Source of the DNA: an uncultured Pseudomonadales bacterium
GTDB lineage: Bacteria; Pseudomonadota; Gammaproteobacteria; Pseudomonadales; Cellvibrionaceae
Direction of reading: 5' to 3'
Length of the DNA stretch: 64,000 bases
NCBI GenBank assembly: GCA_947487765.1
Contig: CANKXO010000001.1
Location: 186,001 to 250,000 of the forward strand
Shown: positions 18,534 to 26,561 of the stretch, piece by piece
How positions within the stretch are numbered: position 1 is the stretch's first letter
Layout of the letters: each line of letters opens with the position of its first letter
Notes under the pieces: model-generated
Seen by the model: only the letters and a program-made list of their open reading frames with translations
What the model was told of the DNA's origin: nothing
Databases searched by the model: none
Program-made: the position numbers and the translations under genes

Positions 18534-19154
18534 ATGCATATAGGCGTAGAAAAAGAAGGAAAATCCATTGCTCGCTATTGGGATAAGGCGCGCAATGCAT
18601 ATTGCATAAAAATACTTCCAGGGGAATATTATTATACAAATGAAAATGAATATATCTCGACAACATTAGGTTCATGTATTGCTGCCTGTATTTGGGATGA
18701 AAAGCACAAAGTCGGTGGCATGAATCACTTTATGCTACCTGCGACAGAAAAGAGTGATACAGATGTAACTTGGGGTGATGTGCCAACCGATGCGGCTCGT
18801 TATGGTAACTACGCAATGGAATATCTGATTAACGAGCTGTTAAAGCACGGCGGAGAGAAAGAGGATTTTCAAGTTAAACTTTTTGGTGGAGGAAAAATCC
18901 TAGAAGGCCTGGGTAATGTTGGAGAAAGAAACGCAAACTTTGTATTGGACTACGTAAGAATGGAAGGTCTAAAGTTAATTTCTCAGGATTTAGGGGATGT
19001 GTACCCCAGAAAAGTATTATTTGACCCGCTAAGCGGTCGAGCTTGGATGAAAAGAATTAGGGACTCTGCAGATAAAACGCTGGCAGCACGAGAAAAAGCT
19101 TACAGTAAAACAATTAATGTTGAGCCAGTTTCTGGTGATATTGATCTCTTTTGA
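18534..19154 (+). CDS. cheD: Chemoreceptor glutamine deamidase CheD
   Basis: A 206-residue CheD: the catalytic Cys in TTLGSCIAACIWD, the His in GGMNHFMLP, and the downstream VKLFGGG block are all present. It deamidates receptor glutamines and in some species binds CheC or phosphatases. The protein ends in SGDIDLF, a tail shared with the CheZ-like protein encoded at 20225-21208. Overlap-like coupling with the following cheB. Confidence 0.93.
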   Translation: MHIGVEKEGKSIARYWDKARNAYCIKILPGEYYYTNENEYISTTLGSCIAACIWDEKHKVGGMNHFMLPATEKSDTDVTWGDVPTDAARYGNYAMEYLINELLKHGGEKEDFQVKLFGGGKILEGLGNVGERNANFVLDYVRMEGLKLISQDLGDVYPRKVLFDPLSGRAWMKRIRDSADKTLAAREKAYSKTINVEPVSGDIDLF

Positions 19155-19161
19155 GGTGAAA

Positions 19162-20214
19162 GTGAAGAAGATTACAGTACTTATTGTCGATGATTCAGCA
19201 CTGATTAGAAATTTATTATCAGAAATAATTAACGGTAGTGAATTTCTTGAGGTTGTAGGTACATCAGCAGACCCTTACGATGCGCGTGAAAAGATTAAAC
19301 AACTTAACCCTGATGTATTAACTTTAGATGTTGAAATGCCACGAATGGATGGCATTACCTTTTTAAAAAATCTAATGCGCTTACGCCCAATGCCGGTAGT
19401 AATGATTTCAACCCTGACAGATAAAGGCTCTAATGTAACCTTGCAGGCACTTGAACTAGGCGCAGTGGATTATATTGCCAAACCCAAAATATCAGTGGCC
19501 GAAGAGCTTCCTGCACTAGCAAGCGATATTGTGACAAAAATACGTATTGCTGCAAAAGCGAATATAACGGCTCTTACTGAAAATAAACCCAACAATGTCG
19601 TTCCATTTAAGCCCAGTGTAGGCAAGAAAACACTGAAAGACGAAATAGGTTTAATTGCTATTGGTGCATCAACCGGTGGTGTTGAAGCAACTAAGTACTT
19701 GTTAGCTGAACTGCCTAAAGAAATGCCTCCCATTGTTATTGTTCAACATATGCCAGCTGGTTTTACGACATCCTATGCCAGCCGCCTCAATAATCTGCTT
19801 GAAGCTGACGTCTCTGAGTTTATTGGTGCCGATCGCGCTTTACTTCCTAATCATATTTATGTTGCGAATGGTAATCAGCATTTGGCTGTGCGCACAAGTG
19901 GTGGAAGAATTTTAGGCCACTGTGAAGATTCAGAGCCTGTTAACCGCCATCGTCCGGCAGTCGATGTACTATTTGATTCAGTTGCCGAGTCTATTCAAGG
20001 GCGAACCATTGCAGTATTGCTCACGGGCATGGGGGTTGATGGCGCTGCGGGCATGGAAAAAGTAAAAGCAAGTGGTGCAGTGACTATCGCACAAGATGAA
20101 GCAAGCTCTGTTGTTTGGGGTATGCCGAGAGTTGCCATAGAACAAGGGGCAGCTAACTATGTTTTACCTCTGAATAAAATTGCTCCCTTTTTAATTGAAC
20201 GTTGTTATGGGTAG
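19162..20214 (+). CDS. cheB: Chemotaxis methylesterase/response regulator CheB
   Basis: About 350 residues: an N-terminal receiver (VLIVDDSALIRNLL, phospho-Asp56 in VLTLDVEMPRMDG, Lys in YIAKPK) and a C-terminal methylesterase with catalytic Ser in IGASTGGVEA, His in VQHMPAGFT and Asp in GMGVDGAAGM. I chose the GTG at 19162, preceded by TGAGG at 19152-19156, giving MKKITVLIVDD. A longer frame from 19117 would overlap cheD and adds residues outside the fold. It removes receptor methyl groups, opposing CheR. Confidence 0.92.
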   Translation: MKKITVLIVDDSALIRNLLSEIINGSEFLEVVGTSADPYDAREKIKQLNPDVLTLDVEMPRMDGITFLKNLMRLRPMPVVMISTLTDKGSNVTLQALELGAVDYIAKPKISVAEELPALASDIVTKIRIAAKANITALTENKPNNVVPFKPSVGKKTLKDEIGLIAIGASTGGVEATKYLLAELPKEMPPIVIVQHMPAGFTTSYASRLNNLLEADVSEFIGADRALLPNHIYVANGNQHLAVRTSGGRILGHCEDSEPVNRHRPAVDVLFDSVAESIQGRTIAVLLTGMGVDGAAGMEKVKASGAVTIAQDEASSVVWGMPRVAIEQGAANYVLPLNKIAPFLIERCYG

Positions 20215-20224
20215 GTTGTGAGCC

Positions 20225-21208
20225 ATGATGACGCTATTTAATACTCACCGAATATCTATTGCACTGACCTGCGGAGTATTTATCTGTGCATTATCGTTCA
20301 GAGAATACTGGTTTCTCTTGTTGTCAATGGTGGCTATTACTGGTATCTGGGTGAGAGAGCTTTATTCAAACCACGAAGACACTGAAAAACATGCGGTGGT
20401 TGTCGAAAGGGTTAATCAGTTAAAAAGCTTCAGTATTGAATTACAAGCCTTGGTCAATAAAGAGTTGGCGCTTGTTCAGGATGATGTACTACGTATTCGA
20501 GGCGTTGTTGTTGATTCGATTGGTATCCTTCAAGAGGGCGTTGAATCGATTAATGCTCAAATTGTTATCTGCCAAAATAAACAACCAGTTAACGATTCAA
20601 GTAATAATCAAGATAAAAAGGCACCGATAGATAATACGGCTCTGAATTCAGTGATGAACAAGATGCAGGAAATGCTATCGTCGGTAAAATCATTAGAAGA
20701 TATTTCATTACAAACGCAACTATTGGCAAAGAATACATCCATTGATACTGCGCAGATGACCGGTGGTGGCAGCGTTGTGACACAAATGGCCGATAATGCC
20801 AGCTCTGTTGTTCGCAGTTCATCGACATTGGAATCAGGTGTGCAACAGTGCATTGATACCATTTCAAATGCAATGGAGGTAATTGATCAATCATCGATTA
20901 ATGATGCGCAATACGCCAATGAATATCAGCTTATTCAACGGAATATCGACGATATACGCCGTGCTTTGCAATTCGAAGATATTGTTAGCCAGATATCAGA
21001 GCGCGTAGCCCAGCACATTGGCGATATACGTTTCACAGTCGATATCTTATCCAAACTATGTGAAAGTGAACTTTCCGACACATTTGACGAAGATTTAGAA
21101 ATGATGAAGTCAGAGCTAACAGGGATACGTAAAAAACTTTCGAATATATCAGCAAAAAAAATCGTCGCTCAACACAATATGGATGAGGGTGACATAGATT
21201 TATTTTAG
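20225..21208 (+). CDS. Membrane-anchored MCP-derived protein with CheZ-like D-x3-Q motif
   Basis: A 327-residue protein with two hydrophobic N-terminal segments (about 10-25 and 28-42) and a long helical cytoplasmic part. Residues ~158-197 are a decayed version of the MCP hairpin tip (EDISLQTQLLAKNTSIDTAQ, where an MCP reads [18 protein letters not shown]). Residues 247-256 read ALQFEDIVSQ, with Asp252 and Gln256 spaced as the catalytic Asp and Gln of CheZ. The C terminus is GDIDLF, again reminiscent of the terminal CheY-binding peptide of CheZ. No separate cheZ or cheC is visible in the cluster. I infer a membrane-tethered CheY phosphatase; a defective receptor is the alternative. Confidence 0.6.
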   Translation: MMTLFNTHRISIALTCGVFICALSFREYWFLLLSMVAITGIWVRELYSNHEDTEKHAVVVERVNQLKSFSIELQALVNKELALVQDDVLRIRGVVVDSIGILQEGVESINAQIVICQNKQPVNDSSNNQDKKAPIDNTALNSVMNKMQEMLSSVKSLEDISLQTQLLAKNTSIDTAQMTGGGSVVTQMADNASSVVRSSSTLESGVQQCIDTISNAMEVIDQSSINDAQYANEYQLIQRNIDDIRRALQFEDIVSQISERVAQHIGDIRFTVDILSKLCESELSDTFDEDLEMMKSELTGIRKKLSNISAKKIVAQHNMDEGDIDLF

Positions 21209-21216
21209 GAGGAACG

Positions 21217-21504
21217 ATGACCTTGAAGATTGAAAAAAACGACAGTGGTATTGTCATACACTTGGGCGATAAATTTGATTTTTCGGGTGTCGATGAATTT
21301 AAATCTGCCTATGAGAATAATACCTCTGATAAATATACTATTGACTTCAGAGAAACTAATTATATGGATAGCTCGGGGTTGGGGATGTTGCTTAATATGA
21401 AGCGGTCTACAGAGAACGCGCCAATTGATTTGATCAATTGTAAATCTCAAATTAAAAAAATTCTGGTTGTCTCACGCTTTGATGAGCAATTTCAAATCTC
21501 ATAA
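21217..21504 (+). CDS. STAS anti-anti-sigma factor, HsbA-like
   Basis: A 95-residue STAS protein with the canonical loop NYMDSSGLGMLLN, containing the serine pair (Ser52/53) phosphorylated in SpoIIAA/HsbA-type proteins. GGAGG lies 5 bases before the ATG. It is directly followed by a PP2C phosphatase/HATPase protein, the typical partner that controls its phosphorylation. In Pseudomonas, HsbA switches between FlgM and a diguanylate cyclase; whether that applies here is inference. Confidence 0.8.
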   Translation: MTLKIEKNDSGIVIHLGDKFDFSGVDEFKSAYENNTSDKYTIDFRETNYMDSSGLGMLLNMKRSTENAPIDLINCKSQIKKILVVSRFDEQFQIS

Positions 21505-21525
21505 TTCACGCTTAAACATTAATTA

Positions 21526-23220
21526 ATGCCAAATATTATTGTTGTTGACAAGGAGGATGAGTCTCGAGCACTGCTTGAGGAATACTGTCAACAATTGGAA
21601 ATTGATCATATAGTATTTTCTGATTTTTCAGAATTCGATGAATGGTTTCTAACTCACAGCGACTATTCTATTGATATTATGCTTGTTTCTATTGCGGCTA
21701 ATGATGAGATAGGCTTTAAAGAATCGGCTCGAATTAGAAACAAGCTGAAAAGTAAAATAACTGCGTCGATTGTGTTCTTGCTTTCCGAGCATAACGATTC
21801 TCATTATATTCGCTCATTAAAATATGGCGACGGTTATTTATTAAAGCCGTTCAGCAGTGATCTATTAATCTCCAGCATCCATTATCATTTAAAGCGTCGA
21901 GAGCTAAATCGCATGCTTGCCCAAAAAAATGCTAAATTGCTGGAATATCAAAAAGCAGTCAAGCAAGAGCACGATCTAGTCGAAAGCATTTTTGCTAATC
22001 ACTACGAACGCCATCTAATTGAATCCGACTATATTCGCTTCTATATTTCTCCTGCATCTATATTTAATGGCGATGTATTATTAACAGCAAAAGGTCCATC
22101 CGGTTCGCTGTATCTTGCAGTAGGCGACGTTACGGGTCATGGGCTAGCTGCCGCGATTGGCGCCATGCCTGTTTATTCTACCTTTCGCAATATGGCCAAA
22201 AAAGGTAACAGCATTGGCAATATTGCCGACGAAATGAACACCTCTCTGAGAAACCTATTGCCTGACAATATGATGATGGCATTCGTTATTATGGAGTTGG
22301 ATTATTCTCGTGGTCAGGCATCTATTTGGGCGGGTGGCATGCCCGAAGTCATCATTGTCGATAATAGGGGCAATATCGCTAGAAAAGTCGTCTCTCGTCA
22401 TGCTCCCTTGTCTGTACTGGAGCCAGAGAAATTTCGACGGGATGTAGATGTCTTTCAATTGCAGGATGGTGATCGACTGTATTTTTATACGGATGGTATT
22501 GAAGAAGCTAATAACAAAGAAGGGGAGATGTTTGGTACGGAGCGTTTTCAAGGCTTATTTCGTGACGACCCGGATAAAATATTCGATCGCATTATCGATG
22601 CAAATAACGAGTTTATCGATACGAATGGGCAGGATGATGATATTACCCTAATTGAAGTACTTTATAGTGATGAAAATGATTTCGGGCAAACAATAGAAAG
22701 AAAAGAGCGGTCATCAACTCCAAGCGTGCCATGGTCAATGAATTTTCCTTTATCCGTACGTGAATTTAAAACAACAGACCCCATTGCCCAAATTATTCGC
22801 TTTCTGGATAACTCAATTGACCTTAATGCTCATCAGGATTGCGTATCGACGGTAATATCTGAGTTATATAATAATTCACTTGAACATGGTTTGCTTCAGC
22901 TCAATGCAGATATCAAGCAAGCAGAGGATGGTTTTGTCGAATACTATATTGCCAGAAAGCAAAAGCTTTCTTCTCTAGAGCAAGGGGAAATAAATATAAA
23001 CGTCGAATATAAACCCTCAGAAAATAATTCTGTCGGCTTATTAACAGTCTCCATGACAGATACGGGTGATGGATTTGATACTGATCAAATAAAATTTTCC
23101 GAAAGCGATGAACTGAGAAGTTATGGCCATGGTATTAATGTGGTCAAAAACCTGTGTTCCAATGTACAATACCGTGATGATGGCCGAACGGTTATCGCCC
23201 AATATTATATTAATTGCTAA
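21526..23220 (+). CDS. HsbR-like regulator: pseudoreceiver, PP2C phosphatase, HATPase kinase
   Basis: A 564-residue three-module protein. Residues 1-120 are a receiver fold in which the phospho-acceptor position is Ser55 (IMLVSIAAND) although Lys107 (YLLKPFS) remains. Residues ~155-385 are a SpoIIE/PP2C phosphatase (AVGDVTGHGLAAAIGAM, GDRLYFYTDGIEEA, GQDDDITLIEV). Residues ~400-564 are a serine kinase-type HATPase (SELYNNSLEHGLLQ, DTGDGFD, SYGHGINVVKNL). The architecture is that of HsbR, which both phosphorylates and dephosphorylates the neighbouring STAS protein. The missing Asp means classical phospho-activation cannot occur. Confidence 0.85.
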   Translation: MPNIIVVDKEDESRALLEEYCQQLEIDHIVFSDFSEFDEWFLTHSDYSIDIMLVSIAANDEIGFKESARIRNKLKSKITASIVFLLSEHNDSHYIRSLKYGDGYLLKPFSSDLLISSIHYHLKRRELNRMLAQKNAKLLEYQKAVKQEHDLVESIFANHYERHLIESDYIRFYISPASIFNGDVLLTAKGPSGSLYLAVGDVTGHGLAAAIGAMPVYSTFRNMAKKGNSIGNIADEMNTSLRNLLPDNMMMAFVIMELDYSRGQASIWAGGMPEVIIVDNRGNIARKVVSRHAPLSVLEPEKFRRDVDVFQLQDGDRLYFYTDGIEEANNKEGEMFGTERFQGLFRDDPDKIFDRIIDANNEFIDTNGQDDDITLIEVLYSDENDFGQTIERKERSSTPSVPWSMNFPLSVREFKTTDPIAQIIRFLDNSIDLNAHQDCVSTVISELYNNSLEHGLLQLNADIKQAEDGFVEYYIARKQKLSSLEQGEININVEYKPSENNSVGLLTVSMTDTGDGFDTDQIKFSESDELRSYGHGINVVKNLCSNVQYRDDGRTVIAQYYINC

Positions 23221-23416
23221 ACTCCTATCATTAAGTGCTAATAAAGAAACTGACGCACGTTTAAATTTCCCTTCTGACACTTGATTAATCATCTCTTATA
23301 AAAATTAACGATATCAATTTAATTCTCTGGTTTTCATTCGTATTTAAACTAAGCTTTATTAAGATATGCAATTTTTTTATTTTTTTAAGCTATTACCAAT
23401 TCATCGGAGAAGTAAT

Positions 23417-26400
23417 GTGAGTTCTTTCGACAGTAATCAAGCACAATCCTTTGCTGACAAATTTGATGATTACCCTATTGCCAAAAAATTGACATTTGGC
23501 TTCGGCATTATCTTATCACTAATGGTCGTTATTGTTATTGTTAACTTCATTGCGGCACAAAGAATAGCGACTATAGAGCATGAAATTAGTCGTGTTCTTG
23601 TCCCTGTTGTAGAGGCTGAGCTCGAACTAAAAAGTGACGTTAATGAATCGTTAGCTGCATTAAGGGGGTATATGATTTTAGGGGATAATAAATTTAAAAT
23701 ACAGAGGGAAAATGCCTGGATCGATATTGATAACATGATCAGTACCATCGATAAGAATCTACAAAGTTTTGATGAAGACGTAAATAATAAGTACAATGAA
23801 ATAAAAGCATTGCTATCAGAATTTAAGGCTGCTCAAGAAAAAGTCGAAGCGACCGCTCACTCAAAAAGTGCACTCCCAGCGAGCCAGATTCTACTGACTG
23901 AAGCTGAACCTAGAGCAAGTAAAATACTTCAGGCAGTGACTAATATAATTAACGAAGAAAAGACGATGCCAGCAACGCCTGAGCGTAAGGCTTTATTAGC
24001 TTTGCTTGCTGACTCACGTGGTTCATTTGCTGTCGGCCTTGCGTCCATCAGAGCTTATCTATTAAGCGGAGATGAATCATGGAAAAAATCCTTTGATAAA
24101 CGCTGGCAAGTCAATGAGGCTCGGTTTAACTCCTTAAAAGAAAACAGCTACCTATTTAATGCTAAGCAAAAAGCCGATTTTTCAATATACAGTAAAGTAC
24201 GTGCAGAGTTTGCGCCTTTACCGCCAAAAATGTTTTCTATTCGTGGGTCTAACAAATGGAATATGGCCAATTATTACCTAGGAAAAGAAGCTGCACCAAA
24301 AGCCGCTAAAATATTATCGCTTCTAAAAGATATCACTGTTGCAGTAGAGGGTTCATTGTATGAAGATGAAGCGAAGCTTGATAGTCAACGTCTATGGATG
24401 GAAATTTTATCTTTTGTACTCGCGATTATAGCGATAACCATCGGAGTATTTTTATCGCGATTTATTACTAGAAGACTTTCAAATTCAATTAATATAGTTG
24501 CTGATACGATTGGACGAATAGATCAAGGTAACTTAGATGCGATAAATGTAAAACAGTCTAAAGATGAGATGGGACAGTTGTTGTCTACAATTTCTGATTT
24601 AAGAGAAAGGTTGCAGAAAATAATAGAAAAAGATGTACAATCAATTATTAATTCAGCTCGTCAAGGTGACCTATCAAAAAGAATAGCGACCCAAGATAAA
24701 GTGGGTTGTTACAAAAATTTATCGGAAGGAATTAACGAATTATTATTAATTAATGAGCAAGTAATTGATGAAACAGTTGATGTTTTTTCTTCGTTAGCCA
24801 AGGGTGATTTGAGTACATCCATTAAATCGAACTATGAGGGTGATTTTGCCAGAATTAAGAAGGATGCAAACTACACGATCGAAAAATTACGACAGACTAT
24901 TCAAGTTGATGTGCAGAATATCATTAATTCGGCGGCATCAGGTGATTTATCAGGAAGAATCAGTTTAGATGGTAAGGAAGGCTTCTTCTTAGAGTTAAGT
25001 GAAAAGATTAACCAGCTTGTCAGTGAAAATCAGAAGGTCGTCTCTGATACTGTGAGGGTGTTTGACGCAATGTCGAAAGGTGACCTAAGCCAAAAAATTA
25101 CTTCGTCATATGAAGGTGAGTTTCTGAAGCTTAAAAACGATGCGAATACAACATTAGAGAAAATTAAGAACGTCATTGAGATCGAAGTGCAAGATGTTGT
25201 CAGTGCTGCACTTAATGGTGATCTTAATAAGGAGATATCGCTAAATGGTAAAGAAGGCTTTTTCCATACGTTAAGTAACAGTATAAATCAGCTGACAAAG
25301 ACTTCGAGCGAAATTATTGATGATGCCTCTTCGGTTGTTGGTGCTATTGCAGAAGGTAATTTGACTAAGAGTATCAGCAGAGATTACCAAGGCAGTTTTG
25401 GCGACCTTAAGAATAATATTAATGCGACGATTAATCGCCTGAAAGATGTTATCTCAGAAATCCATGAATCTTCAGAGCTGGTGAATTCCGGGTCAAGCGA
25501 AATATCCATTGGTGTTAATGATTTAAGTGTGCGTACTGAACAGCAGGCGTTGTCACTTGAGCAGACCGCACGGAATATGGAAAAAATGACCGGTAGTGTT
25601 GAGCAGAGTGCAACTAATGCCAGAGACGCGAATGAAATGACAGTAGCCGCTGAGAACTGCGCCGTTGCTGGTGGTGTAGCGGTTGAGAGTGCAGTCACTG
25701 CAATGAAGGGGATCAATGAAGCCAGTAATAAAATTGCTGCAATTATCGGCGTAATTGATGAAATTGCCTTCCAGACGAATTTGCTGGCACTTAATGCTGC
25801 GGTAGAAGCAGCAAGAGCCGGTGAGCAAGGTAGAGGCTTTGCTGTTGTTGCCGGTGAAGTACGTGTTCTAGCGCAGCGGTCGGCTGGTGCAGCGAAGGAG
25901 ATTAAAGATTTAATCAATGATTCTGTTGAGCGTGTCGAAAATGGCAGTAAGTTAGTCGATGAATCTGGCGAAACCTTAAAAGAAATTATCGATTCTGTGA
26001 AGCAAGTCAATATCGCTATCAATAGTTTATCAGTAGCAACCGGTCAGCAAAGCACTGGTATTCAACAAGTCAATACATCTGTTGTGGATATGGATCAAAT
26101 GACCCAACAAAATGCAGCCCTTGTTGAAGAGTCATCAGCGGCTTGCCAGGGTGTTTCTGAACAAGCACAAAAACTGATGGGGTTAGTCTCCTTTTTCAGG
26201 ATATCTGAATCAGACAAAGTGAATAAGAGCATCAGTGTGAAATCTTCACCTGCTGTATCTAAGGTCTCAGCACCCAGTTATTCAGCCCCTTCTGCCACTA
26301 AATTTGAGTCTGCTGTAAAACCTAAAGCATCTAGTGTCGATACAGAAGTGAAACAGCCAGCGGCAAAGCCTACGGCTGCCCATGTATTAAAAGACGAACC

Positions 26401-26509
26401 AGTATCAGCTGCGCCTATAGCAACACCAGCGCCAGAACCTAAAGCAGAGCCACATGTGATTGAAAGTGATCACGATATTGGTCTGGATGATGATTGGGAA
26501 GAATTTTAA
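23417..26509 (+). CDS. Methyl-accepting chemotaxis protein with poly-HAMP and CheR tether
   Basis: About 1030 residues. TM1 lies near residues 25-50 (FGIILSLMVVIVIVNFIAA), then a helical periplasmic domain, then TM2 (ILSFVLAIIAITIGVFLSRF). A canonical HAMP is followed by about six HAMP-like units, each with a GDLS/GDLN/GNLT core (for example AARQGDLS, LAKGDLS, AASGDLS, MSKGDLS). The signalling domain has the MCP tip [20 protein letters not shown]. An Ala/Pro/Lys-rich tail ends with DDDWEEF, an xWxxF docking peptide for CheR/CheB. I chose GTG 23417, preceded by GGAGAAG, because the 17 residues before it are not protein-like. Confidence 0.88.
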   Translation: MSSFDSNQAQSFADKFDDYPIAKKLTFGFGIILSLMVVIVIVNFIAAQRIATIEHEISRVLVPVVEAELELKSDVNESLAALRGYMILGDNKFKIQRENAWIDIDNMISTIDKNLQSFDEDVNNKYNEIKALLSEFKAAQEKVEATAHSKSALPASQILLTEAEPRASKILQAVTNIINEEKTMPATPERKALLALLADSRGSFAVGLASIRAYLLSGDESWKKSFDKRWQVNEARFNSLKENSYLFNAKQKADFSIYSKVRAEFAPLPPKMFSIRGSNKWNMANYYLGKEAAPKAAKILSLLKDITVAVEGSLYEDEAKLDSQRLWMEILSFVLAIIAITIGVFLSRFITRRLSNSINIVADTIGRIDQGNLDAINVKQSKDEMGQLLSTISDLRERLQKIIEKDVQSIINSARQGDLSKRIATQDKVGCYKNLSEGINELLLINEQVIDETVDVFSSLAKGDLSTSIKSNYEGDFARIKKDANYTIEKLRQTIQVDVQNIINSAASGDLSGRISLDGKEGFFLELSEKINQLVSENQKVVSDTVRVFDAMSKGDLSQKITSSYEGEFLKLKNDANTTLEKIKNVIEIEVQDVVSAALNGDLNKEISLNGKEGFFHTLSNSINQLTKTSSEIIDDASSVVGAIAEGNLTKSISRDYQGSFGDLKNNINATINRLKDVISEIHESSELVNSGSSEISIGVNDLSVRTEQQALSLEQTARNMEKMTGSVEQSATNARDANEMTVAAENCAVAGGVAVESAVTAMKGINEASNKIAAIIGVIDEIAFQTNLLALNAAVEAARAGEQGRGFAVVAGEVRVLAQRSAGAAKEIKDLINDSVERVENGSKLVDESGETLKEIIDSVKQVNIAINSLSVATGQQSTGIQQVNTSVVDMDQMTQQNAALVEESSAACQGVSEQAQKLMGLVSFFRISESDKVNKSISVKSSPAVSKVSAPSYSAPSATKFESAVKPKASSVDTEVKQPAAKPTAAHVLKDEPVSAAPIATPAPEPKAEPHVIESDHDIGLDDDWEEF

Positions 26510-26561
26510 GCACACGTTTGTATGGAATGTTAAATCTTATTAGAGAAGAGAGGAAAAAGTA

